Of a stretch of DNA of 64,000 nt, positions 1 through 11,665 are shown piece after piece (position 1 is the first letter of the stretch; each line of letters opens with the position of its first letter). Source of the DNA: Heterodera schachtii (lineage: Eukaryota; Nematoda; Chromadorea; Rhabditida; Heteroderidae); assembly GCA_023374025.1 (NCBI GenBank), contig SIJG01000003.1, positions 3,306,139 through 3,370,138 of the forward strand, written 5' to 3'. Both the position numbers and the translations under genes were made by a program. The notes below the pieces were generated by a model. The model ran no database searches, was not told the origin of the DNA, and was given only the letters and a program-made list of their open reading frames with translations.

Positions 1-706
1 TGGAATGTTGGTGGGTTGAGTCCCAGTGATTGAAATGCTGGAGGGTTAAGTGCTGGCGATTGTTATGCTGGCGGGTTGAGTCCCGGCGATTGGAATGCCG
101 TAGAATTGAGTCCCAGTGATTGGAATGCTGGTGGGTTGAGTCCCAGTGATTGAAATGCTGCTGGATTGAGTCCCAGTGATTGGAATGTTGGTGGATTGAG
201 TCCCAGTGATTGGAATGCCGTAGAATTGAGTCCCAGTGATTGGAATGCTGGTGGGTTGAGTGCCAGTGATTGAAATGCTGCTGGATTGAGTCCCAGTGAT
301 TGGAATGTTGGTGGATTGAGTCCCGGCGATTGGAATGCTGCTGGATTGAGTCTCAGTGATTGGAATGTTGGTGGGTTGAGTCCCAGTGATTGAAATTCAG
401 AACAATTGAGTCCCGATGATTGAAATGCTGGCGGGTTGAGTCCCGGCGATTGGAATGCCGTAGAATTGAGTCCCAGTGATTGGAATGTTGGTGGGTTGAG
501 TCCCAGTGATTGAAATGCTGGAGGGTTAAGTGCTGGCGATTGTTATGCTGGCGGGTTGAGTCCCGGCGATTGGAATGCCGTAGAATTGAGTCCCAGTGAT
601 TGGAATGCTGATGGGTTGAGTCCCAGTGATTGAAATGCTGCTGGATTGAGTCCCAGTGATTGGAATGTTGGTGGATTGAGTCCCAGGGATTGAAATGCTG
701 GAGGGC
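1..706. repeat. 30-bp minisatellite with higher-order repeat
   Basis: About 23 head-to-tail copies of a 30-bp unit, roughly TGGAATGCTGGTGGGTTGAG followed by TCCCAGTGAT. It is much richer in G+C than the rest of the window. Units differ by a few bases, and variants recur in order: positions 1-210 reappear at 481-690 with only a few mismatches, a higher-order period of 16 units (480 bp). The array runs to the window edge, so its left end is unknown. Read on the minus strand, the unit is one 10-codon period (consensus ITGTQPTSIP), with stops only in a few variant units. It stops exactly where the retrotransposon fragment begins. Confidence 0.95.
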
Positions 707-709
707 TAA

Positions 710-1755
710 GTGATAAATAATTCCTTATTAAAATGGATTCAGAATTACTTAGAAAACCGAAAGTTTTTCGTCAAAATCGGGTCTGATTTCTCTGACGAAT
801 ATCCCTGTCTCAGTGGTGTGCCGCAAGGCTCGATATTGGGACCACTGTTATTTCTTATTTACATTTACGATTTACCAAAATTTTGCGAAACTGAAAATGT
901 TAAAATTAAACTATTTGCCGATGATCTTAAGGCCTATCATGTTCTTTCAAATATTTCCTTTTCTCCACTCCAAAGTTTTATTAACAAATTTAATCAATAC
1001 TGTAAATTAAACGGCCTTAAAATCGCTTCAAATAAATGTTTAACTTTACATTTAGGACACAAAAATCAAAAAATAAATTATTTTATTTATGACTTTCCAA
1101 TTCCTAAAAATCCCGGAAACGAACCAGTTAGAGACCTTGGCATTTATTTCACAAATGATTTGAAATGGGCACAACATATTGATATTATCTCAAAAAAAGC
1201 ATTACGATCTGCTTTTGCTATACTAAAATCAATCAAAACTCGTGATACAAAAATACTTGTAAATTTGTTTAATATTTATTGCAGACCAATTTAAGAATTT
1301 GGGTCTCCAATTTTCAATCCTTATTTAAAAAAGGATATAGAAAAATTGGAGAATGTTCAAAAAACTTTTTTGAGAGTAATATTTAGACGTAACAATTATA
1401 CTGTTGATTTACCTAATTATGCTGAATTGTTAAAGATTTATGATAAAAGTCGCTTGAGAGTCGTAGGTTAAAAATAGACTTAAAACTTTTTCATGAGATA
1501 ATTTTAGGTAAAATAAATTTACAAAATAACGAATCCTTTTCTTTTTCCAAAAACCCTGTAAAAAACGAATTCACTATAAGAACAGCTTTTTGCTCAACCA
1601 ATGCTAGATACAATTCGTTCTTTATTCGAACCTCTCGTCTCTATAGACTTTTACCTAAAGAGACGAGATTACTAAATCCTAATGAGTTTGCCAAACTTCT
1701 TGAAAGATCTGATATGAATTTGTTGATTTCTTTGCCACCTCAACTCCAAAAGTGA
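710..1755 (+). pseudogene. CR1/jockey-like non-LTR reverse transcriptase, 5'-truncated
   Basis: C-terminal part of a non-LTR retrotransposon reverse transcriptase, the enzyme that copies element RNA into nicked chromosomal DNA. The first open block (to 1294) has SGVPQGSILGP at about residues 35-45, the catalytic FADD at 69-72, an NKC segment near 109 and RDLGI at 141-145, the usual order for CR1/L2/jockey-type enzymes. The reading frame stops at TAA 1292-1294 where the family normally continues into an EFGSPIFNP-like block. A second defect, an apparent one-base loss near 1456, shifts the frame, and a recognisable C-terminal tail then ends at TGA 1753-1755. The fingers region, endonuclease and ORF1 are absent: the left boundary is the minisatellite. 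The GTG at 710 is only where the open frame begins. Clearly dead; the clade assignment is by motif only. Confidence 0.88.
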
Positions 1756-1863
1756 CCAATTGATTGTTTTGATATTATTATTTCTTTATTTTTCGGCGTC
1801 ACGCTTTCGCGTATAAATGATTGATTGCTGGCGATTGGAGAAAAAGCCAAGAAAAGGATGCGA

Positions 1864-1878
1864 GGCCGCGAAGCGGCC
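1864..1878. other. Hairpin with GCGAAGC mini-loop
   Basis: Perfect inverted repeat GGCCGC-GAA-GCGGCC. Its centre, GCGAAGC, is a sequence known to form an exceptionally stable DNA mini-hairpin. In this AT-rich window such a GC block stands out. Confidence 0.8.
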
Positions 1879-1926
1879 GAGCCAGTCTATTTTATCATTC
1901 ATAACCCTATTATACAATCGTACTAC

Positions 1927-1963
1927 CTAGCGGGGGATGCGCCGAAGGCGCTGACCCCGCTAG
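1927..1963. other. Two-tier GC hairpin
   Basis: Outer stem CTAGCGGGG (1927-1935) pairs perfectly with CCCCGCTAG (1955-1963). An inner stem GCGCC/GGCGC closes on a GAA loop (1939-1951). The tiers are separated by a small internal loop. Such 3' hairpins can be recognised by the reverse transcriptase of non-LTR elements; that role is inferred from position only. Confidence 0.85.
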
Positions 1964-3639
1964 TTATATTAAATAGTTACTTTAAAAATAAATTCATTTG
2001 ATTATTTTGATGACATTTTCAATATTCCGATGGTTTATGAAGTTATAATTTCGTTTGTGGCTAATTGGAATTTAAAAGGTATTAGACAGGTTTTTTCAAA
2101 GTTTTACTAATTGTTTTTTAATGGAAAAGCTTTTAATAAACTTCATGTCCATGACTCCTGTGGTTCTTCAATTTAGATTGATCGAAATAACACAGAATAG
2201 AAGCATTATAATTTTAATTTACTTTTAAATCATTAACTTTCTTCTTTTAAAATTGGTTTATAAGTTAAATTATTTTTAAGAAATATTTATTTATTTATTT
2301 TATGAAAAATTTATTACTTTTATATATTCATATTAAATACATAAAGTTTAATAATAATTAATTTTATTTACGCATTTAATTTATACATTGCATCAATTTT
2401 TCATTTTAGATTTAATCTTGTCTTTTCTTCATTCACCAATCCATTTAGTATATTTATCGTAAAATTGTTTTGAGAAATTTTTATTTCAAAAATATTTAGG
2501 GGTTTCCATTCATCTTATCTTTTAATATAATTATTTCATTATATTTTTGATCAGTGTTTTGAATATTTATATATCTAGAAACCTTTTAATTTAAAATTTC
2601 ATTGATGATTTGTTGCTTCACCATGTAAAATTTTAACGACTGCGGTCTTAAATTCTTTTAGAATTTTTTTACTAATTTGTATTAAAAATTGTTATTTTCC
2701 GCAAAAAAAGATTTAAATAATTTTTTTAAGTTGTAAAACAATATATTGTTTTTGTTCCAAGTTTTTAATTGTTTTTCATGTAAATGTTATTTTTATAAAA
2801 AATAAATTCATTTAAAGTACCTTTATTGGTCGTCTATAGAAAAGATAATTTAATTTATAATAAATAAATTGCTTTGCTTTATATTTTCTCTAATTTTTAT
2901 ATATTGTTTTATAGCACTCTCGTTCTCCTTTGCACATGTCCGTTATAGTTATTGAATGTGTATTATGCCGCCGAAAAATTCGTTTGCTTTTTTTGATGCA
3001 ATTATTGAATTTTTAAAAAAATTTTTATTTCTTCTACATTAGAATAAAAATAATTTTTTACCATTAAAGCGAATTTACTATTTAATTTTATAATAAAAAA
3101 TTAATAGACAAAATATTATAATTTCTCTTTTTATGTTTGTTCCAATGAATAAATATTTTGTTATTATCTCTTTTTGTTTGTAATTGTTTCTTTTCTTGCA
3201 TCTTTCGTAAATTCTCGCATTCATCACCATATTCTCTTATTTTTCCCGGTCAGGTCTTATGTATGTCTTAAGTAAAATTTACTTGCTTTCTTTTTTTCAT
3301 GTAATTCAATTAAAATTTTTATGAATTTTCTTTTTTTATTATTTTTATTTCCCATTCTTTAAATAAAAACATTTTAATAGTCATTAATTTATTTATATGT
3401 ATGTAAAACAATATTTCTGGATTTAGAAAATCCGATTTCCAAATGCGATTCCATCTTTTTATATAATTATTACAATTAATATGTATATGTATTTTACTAT
3501 TATCTATTGTCAAAATTAATTCTTTTTTTGCATCTTTCTGCGCTCTAATTTTTAATATTGTGTTATTTATTTATTTATTTACTTCATTATCATTCAATTT
3601 TATGACTTAATTTTACTAAGATGAGTAAGATTTTTTATA

Positions 3640-3800
3640 TGTTATTTTATATTAATAAATATTATAAAAATATCTCTCAGCCCATTTTGGTTTTAATTTT
3701 TTTAATATGCAAGGTATTATTTTAATTTTCTTTTAAGTGTCATCAACGAGTTTAAGAGTAGAATAAGGCAGTGTAGGGATTGAAATAAGAAAATTTAATC
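3640..3800 (+). repeat. Diverged direct repeat a (pairs with 15500-15650)
   Basis: Shares the ordered words CCCATTTTkGTTTTAATTTTT, AATATGCAA..TATTATTTT and GAGTAGAATAA with 15500-15650, with scattered changes and small gaps. Both copies lie on the same strand in T-rich sequence. Confidence 0.75.
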
Positions 3801-6800
3801 ATATCTTCTTGAGCTCTTTAAGCTTATAATAACGGGGACTGAGAAACTCTTGAGAACGACTAATGTTCACATTTCAATTAGGTAGTCATTTTGTATTAAA
3901 ATATATATTTTTAAATATATTTATAATTTTTATTTTATAGGGTCATTTTCTAATAAAATTTCCTTCAATAAACGAATTATTATAAATATCTGTGCAAATG
4001 TTTATTTATAACCATTTAATTTAATATTTTACACAAAAAATAAATTTACTGACTTAATTTTTTAATTTCTTTTATTTTAAAATAAATATGTTTGTTTTTT
4101 TAACTTTTTTCTACATTCATTTTGTTTAAGTGTTGAAAAATGGATAAATAAATAGTTTTTATTTAAATAAACTTTCAATCCCACCACAAGTGAACTAAAT
4201 TTGAGAAATTTTTTTCTAAATTTTGTTAATTTTTTGATTTATTAAAACACATTTTAAATCACTTTTTTGTTTTATTTGGATCTAATATCATTTTGAATTT
4301 TAATATATTCATGTTTTTCTAAATATTTTAGTTACTCTTGCATAGGAAATTTGTTGATGTTGTTGTTTCGCGACATGATACTTATTTTTTTGAATGTGTG
4401 TGTATTCTTAATTTAATCTTTTTATATTCATTTGCAATTTAATTTTCATTTAAATTTCAAATATATTAATTTATTTTATAAAATAATGATGCAATTCCCC
4501 CAGTTATTGCGCCAGTTATGTCTTTCGTTGATTTTTTTGAAGATCTTTATCTTTTTAAAAAATATTTTTTATTTAATTTCTCTTTTTTATTTGATCATAA
4601 TTTTATTGCCTTTTTTATCTCTAAGTTTCAGATTTCATTCTCCCGACCTAGTAAATATCTATAAAAAGGTCTAATATAAATATGTCTTTTATTTTAAATC
4701 TGATTCAATTGTATTTTTGTTTTATTTTATTTTTTAAATATCTAAGAGTTCCTTTTTCTTTTAATCAAAAAATTTAAAATATATGATATTTATTTTGCTA
4801 ATATTAATTTGTTTTTAATTTTGTTTATATATTTTGGACTTATTAATGCATATATGGGAGGGAAATTGTATTAGCGGGATTCAATAATTTTAAAATTTTG
4901 GATAAATTTATAGAAATATTGTATTTCTATAATTATATTTTTTGTCTTTAATGGCTATATTAGGCACTAGATTATTTGGCCGCTATAAGACTTTGAACGG
5001 CTTGGGCTTGATAAAATTAATTATAAAAGACTTGAAGTGATTTTGGTATTAAATTAAAAATTTGCTCTATTCATGCATAACATTTTAAATATATTGTTAT
5101 ATAATATTAATTTGTTCTTATAATATTCATCATTATTTTTTAAATTTTTGATTTTATAATTATTTTTAAATTATCAAAACGATCTCCAATGCGTCAGATC
5201 AGTTGGAACGAATCCAGTTTATTTATATTACAGCATCTTTTTCTGTTTTCATATTTGAAAACACCAAAATAACATAATTCATTGAGCAATAAAGTTTTGT
5301 CTGTTAATTTCTTATAAAATTTTAATTTTCTTAAATTAGCCTAATTAATAAATTGTAATTTTAATTGTTCATATTATCATGTGGAAATCTCGTAGGCTTA
5401 TGGTTTATGACATATTATCTTTGCTCTAGCATTTTTTGAATTGTATTTTTATATTTTTATTCCTTTTAGGTTCATTTGTACTGTTTGAAAAAATAATTAT
5501 AATTTTTTAATATAATTTTTACGAGAATTGTCATAGATTGAATTGAATTATTAGTTTTGGTATATTTAATCAATAAATAGTATTGTTTAATATCATTTTA
5601 ATTGTTAATACAATAAATTTTTATATTTTATTTTATTTATATTCTTATATTTCTCGGAATTTATTATCCGTCGGATGGTTTTTTATCAACGTAAACACAT
5701 TTATGTATGTGGTAAAAATGGATTGAATATTTTTATGTACAGTGATTTACATTAATATTCGTTAGATCATCTGCGGTTTAGGTCACTTATATTTATTTTA
5801 GTCATTTTTGTATAAAGCTTTTTGTTGTTTCGTCTTTAATTGGACTGAATTAGGTATACTTAATAGGAGTTTGTCTGCGTTTCTTTTTATATATTCAAAG
5901 GATGATTATATTTAATTTGTTTAATAATTTTAATTTTATTATTTTATTTCATTTAAAAGGAATAAAAAAAATTTTATATATTTATTTTTCTACCAAATTA
6001 AAAATAATTTTCTTTGTTTATATTTTTTATTTTATTTCTCTTTAATTACAGATAATCTTTTATAAAGTATTTATTTTGCAAATTATAAATCTTCTTATAA
6101 AAATATGGATACCTAGTAGCCGCCTCTTTTTCTGGACTACGATTTATAATTTGCTTTTTTATATTTGTTATAATTGGGTGCAGAATACATATATCAAATA
6201 ACTTTTTATTGTTAATTTTAAATTTGATTTGTAATTTATTTTGTATGTTTTTTTGTTGTTGGAATTTTGTGCTTTTTTGTGCATATATTGGGAGATATAT
6301 TTTTCATTTTCACATCTTTATTGTAATTGAAAATTTAAAAAATAAAATTTTTGCTATCAGAAAATTTAAACATAGAAAACATGATTATATTGTCAATTAA
6401 TTATTAAATTTTTATTTCTTTTTTTTCAAGAGATTCATAAAAATTTAGGTCATTTATTTCAAGATTTTATAAATTTTAATATAATGACTTGTCAGTTCTT
6501 GTATCAATTTCGAATTAAATTTGAAGCTTCTTAATTATTTTTCCTGTTATAAGGAGACGGATAAACAGGAATATGTTGGTCAGAAAGTACCTCTACAAAA
6601 GATCAAATTTTTTGAAAAATTTTCCTGTATTACAATAAGCTAACGCAGGTACATTTCCATAAAATTAACGAAGTAAAATGATAAATTTTTTGTTTTATTT
6701 TAAAATCCTGATAATGTTAATAAGAATCCATTAATTATTTTAGTGAATACTTTTTTCATACTTTTAAACTAATTTCTTCAATTATTTTCAAATCGTTTTT

Positions 6801-7874
6801 TCTCATAACAGAAAATGTTTCTTTAATTGAATAAGATTTATTAAAATTATCTTGTTTAGTTCTGCAAAATCTTTTGAGCTTTTTGGTTTAGAATTTATAT
6901 TTCTTCATTAAATCATTTTTTAATTATTTGTAATAATTGGTGGTACTTCAATCTTTTTTATAATTTCTGTATTTCTTAAAATCGTTCTTATTAGAATTTT
7001 CTTTACAAAATGTACCCTTCACCTGCTAATTTACATTCGTTACACTGATTTTTCTTAATATTGTTGTAATTTCAATTTTAATTCCTGTGGATTTCTTAAA
7101 AATTTGGGTTTTTTAAATTAGCATAATAATAAATTTTAATTTTGTTTTTTTTATTAAAATTAATAATTTAATATTTTTGATATTTTTTTTATATTATGAT
7201 AAGAGCGGTTTTTCGCACTAGCATTTTATTTTATATTTTTAATTGACAAATTTGCAATAAAAGGTGTACCTTAGTGTAAATTTTTTAATTTTTTTTTATA
7301 AATTGTGATTAATTTAATATTTATTCTGCTTTAAATATGTACTTTTTTATTATTTATGAAAAGAAGCGAATTTAGTCACATTAAAATATTTATTGGAATA
7401 ATTCTCCTGGCTAATTTCTAAAGTTGTTGCACGTCGTCCCTCCACAAGAACAATCGTATTATATATATATTATAGAAATATAACCGATGAAAGAAAAATT
7501 TCCATCATTTTTTATTATATCATTTTAAATAATTTATTTATGCATTTTAATGTTAATTTATTGTATGTGTTTATGTATTTTAATTGAACAGGTAAAACAG
7601 GTCCATTCAAAGACGTAATTGGACAATTGTTTTTAATAGATATAACATTATAGTGAAAAAATTTTGTTTATTTTTTTTTATAGATTTTAGCTTTATGATG
7701 ATTAAAATTATTTTCACTTTGGGTAACAGAAACGAGCTTTCGCTCTTAAATCTCTTGTGATATCTTGAAACATTAACTTATTTAAATCTTGTTTAAAACT
7801 TTTTTTAAAATTCAAATTTATTTTATTTATATAAAATTTATTAATATTTAAAATTCATCTTTAATTTTATTTAC

Positions 7875-8145
7875 TAATTAATTATTGTTTTTGTTTTTAC
7901 CAAATAAATATTTGATTGACGAGGATGCTTTAATTTAATTACGAATTGAAATTTTATAATTTATCTAGGTAAACTTTAAAATGTTTAATTTTTTTTTTTT
8001 TGTATTGGTTCATCTGCCTATTATCTCATGTCATAATTCACTTTTTTTTGGTCTCTAAAGGCTTCGAAAATATTTTGTAATTTTGCTTATTTGTCTTATT
8101 TTTCGTGAAGAACTCCACGATTTGAATTTGGGATCAAACATTTAG
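7875..8145 (+). repeat. Diverged direct repeat b (pairs with 25155-25442)
   Basis: Begins with TAATTATTGTTTTTGTTTTT and CAAATAAATATTTGATTG, and ends with TTTTGCTTATTTGTC and TTTCGTGAAGAA. These words recur in the same order and orientation 17.3 kb away. Confidence 0.85.
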
Positions 8146-8764
8146 AAGCTTTAGCATAAATTTTATTATTTTAAAAATGCTAATGTACAGGATAATTTCT
8201 TTAAAATTTAATTTTTCTTTGAAAAATTTCTTTAAAGGGTGCCTTATGTGCCACAAGTTATTTGTGTTATATCATTAAGTTTTTGATTTAATCTATTTAA
8301 TTTTATTTTTCGGTTTACATTAAATAAATTTTGAGCAGACTAATATGTAAAATAAATTAATTAATTTGATGTTGTTTTATTTTATTTTTTACACTTTGTG
8401 ATTATTCTCAAACTTAGGCATTTATTGTCTCAGCGAGCGTTGTCGCTTTCATCAATTGGCACGCACCTATGCCCAGTTTTTAAATTAGGGTTTGTTTTGC
8501 TGTAATACACTTTCATCTTTTTTATTTTAATTAAAAAAATTGTAGTTTTTTTCGCAAATACTTTGTTATCATTATATATATATTTATATATAGTTAATAA
8601 ATTTAATTTTATCTCGCTTTTCAGCAGGAGTTGGGCATGCTGTTAGGCCTTTGATAAAAATGCAACCTTGTATTAAGATAAAAATTGGCATGGTTCAAAT
8701 TCAAAAATTCATATTAATTTGCAATGGAGCATATATGGTGTCTCATATTTTAAATATTATTACA

Positions 8765-8985
8765 TTTTTAAAATTCATTAATTTCCCTATTTCGTATGAT
8801 ATGTCGTTGCGTAATGCACAAAAGTGATCAATTATATTCTTATTAAACCATCTTTAATTCAAATAAAATTTAATTAATTTTTAATTAGGTCTGAGATTTT
8901 AAATTTCTATATTTTTTTTTCTATTTGATAGCTTTTTCGGCAGTTGACTAACGAAAAACGGTGCTGAACAGTAAAAAGAATCATG
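8765..8985 (+). repeat. Diverged direct repeat k (pairs with 29360-29600)
   Basis: Shared words include ATTCATTAATTT, TATGTCGTTGC, TGATCAATTA/CGATCAATTA, TTAATTTTTAATTA and CAGTAAAAAG/CCGTAAAAAG, in order, at 29360-29600. Confidence 0.8.
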
Positions 8986-9244
8986 TTTTATTAAAAAATA
9001 ATGTTTCTAATATTTATTCAATTTAATTTTTTAAATTAGATTAATTTTTAGGATTTTTTTGTTGTTTTACTAAGTAACACTTTCTAATAAGGATTTACAT
9101 TACTAAATATTTTAAATTTTTTGTCAATACTTTCAAATACAGCTTAATAATCACATATTAAATTTTTCAATTGTTTCTTTGGGCGAAGAAACAATATTCA
9201 ATTTTTCCGAAATTTCATCAACTTATTTTAATCCATTTTTAATC

Positions 9245-9395
9245 GTTTCACTAATGGCAGTAAAGGAAGAAGGATGGCTGGTGATGATTAATGGTAGAAG
9301 TAGTAACTGATCAGTGATCAGTGAACGTGGCAAACGCTGTGCTTAAAGAATGGGTGTGTTTTGTGCCATTTGCCGTACCTAAAAACAAGACATAT
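9245..9395. other. GC-richer island of unknown nature
   Basis: About 150 bp with balanced composition inside the T-rich field. It includes a short tandem word, CTGATCAGTGATCAGTGA, near 9306-9325. No open reading frame or recognisable RNA structure was found. Confidence 0.4.
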
Positions 9396-10589
9396 TCGCA
9401 ACATAAAGGCATATTTTTTGACTGCTTATTTTTGTTTTTTTAAATTGCGCATTAATTATTTTTTAATCTTTTCCTTTTGTTTGAGAATTTAATGTTTAAT
9501 ATTCTTTTCTTTAAATATTCAACTTTTATTATTTTATTAAAAATGTAAAATTCACAAACATATTTATTACAAATTGTATTCAAAAAATTATGTTTGAATT
9601 CTTGGCACTCGATCGGTCCCTTTTTAAAGATCGCTGTCGAATTGAATTTTTTTGTTTAAATTAATATTTATTTAATTGTTAGGTAAATTGCAGTTTCTAG
9701 ATAAAACTAATAACAAGAAATAATTCTTTTTAAAGAATTTTAAAAATTAAAGAATTTTATATTAAAAGTGACATAAATCATAATTAGAATTTATTTTTTA
9801 GGCGACATTGTAAACATTTATTCATTTATGTTTTATTTTAAATTCCTGTTTGTAGTATCGAAATTTAATTATTATGTTTGTTATAATTCATTTATTCATG
9901 CAGTTGTTTACTAAGTAGACTGAATTAAAGGTATTTAAATATATTTGACTAGATTTTCGGAAATTATTAACTATTTGTTTTTAAAAAAATATACTGTAAG
10001 TGCTTTTAAATTCTTGTCAAAAATGCTGCTATCGCGTTCTTTTGCGCGACCGAAGAAGCATATAATTAAAAGTACAATTCTTTCTAATTTAATCTTATTT
10101 AAAATGAATATTAATTTTTTATAAGGATAACATAAAATAATTGATTGTATTTATTTATTTGTTTTTTACTCAAAAAAAATATTATTACATTTATTTGCAA
10201 AAGTATAGTAAATTTTAATTCATAATATAATTTTGCTATAAATAAACAATTGTTATTTTTTCATTATTATTATTATTATTATTGGCTACAATTTTACAAA
10301 TGCTATTTAGTTGTTATTCTTTTAATTTTTATTAAATTTTGACCGGAACTTCTTTTAATAAAATAAAATAATTTCTTATTTTAATTGCTTATTTGTAGCA
10401 AATTGGATTTATTTTTTGTTGGTCCCTAGTTGTTTAAAAAAATTAATTTATTTATTTATTTCATTTAAATATCTTTAATATATGTTTAATATATATTTTT
10501 TTATTTAATTTTGTATTGATAATTTAAGTATAATTTAACAGAGGCCCAAAATAAAAACATTTTTTAAAATTAAGCAACTTGAATTAATA

Positions 10590-10720
10590 TTTTGAAAAAC
10601 AAAATTCCATTTTTTACAATTTTAATTATTGTTTCGCTTAACATAATTAAAGTACCAAATACTTAATGACTAATTACTTTTGAATATCTTAGTGATTATA
10701 TATTTATTCAAGTGCTAAAG
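10590..10720 (+). repeat. Local direct repeat d (pairs with 10953-11083)
   Basis: About 130 bp running from TTTTGAAAAACAAAATTCC to TATTTATTCAAGTGCTAAA, repeated 363 bp downstream with few changes. It is one of the better conserved duplications of the field. Confidence 0.9.
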
Positions 10721-10952
10721 TCGTATCGGCGACATTTGTTTCACGTGTTAGGTTGTTGAATTCATGTTTCCGAAGAAGAATCCGGGATTACTGTATTATT
10801 TATATTTTTGATTTTTAAATTAATCTTTTTTTTAATTTTAGAACATTTTTATAAGTTATTCTTATTGCTTCAATTTTATTTATTAATTTTGTAATTTATT
10901 ATGAAAATAATTTGCATTTATATATTATATATGATATTTCTAAACTAATAAG

Positions 10953-11083
10953 GTTTTGAAAAACAAAATTCCATTTTTTATAATTTTAATTATTGTTTCG
11001 CTTAAACGTAATTAAAGTACCAAATAATTGAATGACTAATTATTTTTAATTATGTGAGTGATTATATTTATTCAAGTGCTAAA
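10953..11083 (+). repeat. Local direct repeat d, second copy
   Basis: Partner of 10590-10720. It ends where palindromic element C1 begins, so that element probably inserted at or next to its right edge. Confidence 0.9.
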
Positions 11084-11665
11084 TATTTCATGGTATCATT
11101 CAATAGCTTTAATTGATCTCTTTAAGAATATATTTTTCCTAAATTTTTAATTTAAGTATGAGAAAAGTTATTGTCACAAAATTTCGGAAACCCTAAGTCA
11201 GAATTTTTTGCACAGAACTTTTTTGAAACTAAATGAAATTTTCTGAAACTTTAAGGTAAATAGAGTTCTTAGGGCTATCAAATATATAATTTAATCCGGT
11301 CAATTGCATTTTGTAGACTTAAAACATTAATAATTATATATGCATGACCGTTGCAAAAAACATAGCGTGTTCAATGCTTTATAACTTTTCTCATATTTAA
11401 ATTAAAAATTTAAGAAAAATATATTCTTAAAGAGATCAATTAAAGCTATTGAATGATACCATGAAATATTAATTTGGTTGATTTTGGGCCAAGTTATGAA
11501 TTTATATATATTACCCATTTTGTTTTCGAACCCATTGGCAGTTTTACGAAACGCGCATGGGTGGTGGCTTTAACAAAATACCCATTTGGCAGTTTTACGA
11601 AACGCGCTGGCAGTTTTAGAAAACGCGCATGGGTGGCAGTTTTTACGAAACGCACCAGCACGGTT
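11075..11665. mobile_element. Palindromic MITE family C, copy 1
   Basis: Inverted arms: TTTCATGGTATCATTCAATA (near 11089) and onward, on the left, is the reverse complement of 11388-11467 on the right. The centre is about 220 bp and noncoding. The right arm extends outward into tandem blocks containing GGCAGTTTTACGAAACGCGC (11535-11660) and ends near ACGAAACGCACCAGCACGG. The matching outer left arm is missing. Copy 2 at 35647-36115 has the same centre in the same orientation. The open frame at 11474-11680 is only these tandem blocks read through. Confidence 0.85.

Larger units (their letters stand above)
1756..1980. other. Retrotransposon 3' flank with two GC-rich hairpins
   Basis: Noncoding stretch after the reverse transcriptase stop. 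It holds a 17-bp scrap, GATTGCTGGCGATTGGA at 1823-1839, that matches the minisatellite unit, plus two strong hairpins listed separately. It may be the 3' UTR of the element, or the flank into which it was inserted. Confidence 0.55.
1981..11074. other. T-rich gene-empty field, block 1
   Basis: No convincing gene. The + strand is dominated by T (by eye close to half of bases, well above A) over the whole stretch. Short open frames here are hydrophobic Phe/Leu/Ile runs caused by T-richness and are not credible. It contains diverged direct duplications also present in other T-rich blocks (listed separately), a GC-richer island at 9245-9395, and small less AT-rich patches near 7425-7450 and 8430-8480. 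Confidence 0.85.

Noticed and set aside
1..706. Possible CRISPR array
   Set aside because: Units are contiguous 30-mers with no unique spacers between repeats; it is a minisatellite, and the context is eukaryotic.
4432..6400. Phe/Leu/Ile-rich frames that look like membrane proteins (4432-4674, 6209-6400)
   Set aside because: Random open stretches of T-rich sequence; no conserved motif, and composition explains the hydrophobicity. The same applies to 12443-13046 and 23833-24039.
10264..10284. TTA/ATT triplet run, and other short ATT runs near 35336 and 57488
   Set aside because: Short simple repeats; not a CRISPR array or a regulatory site.
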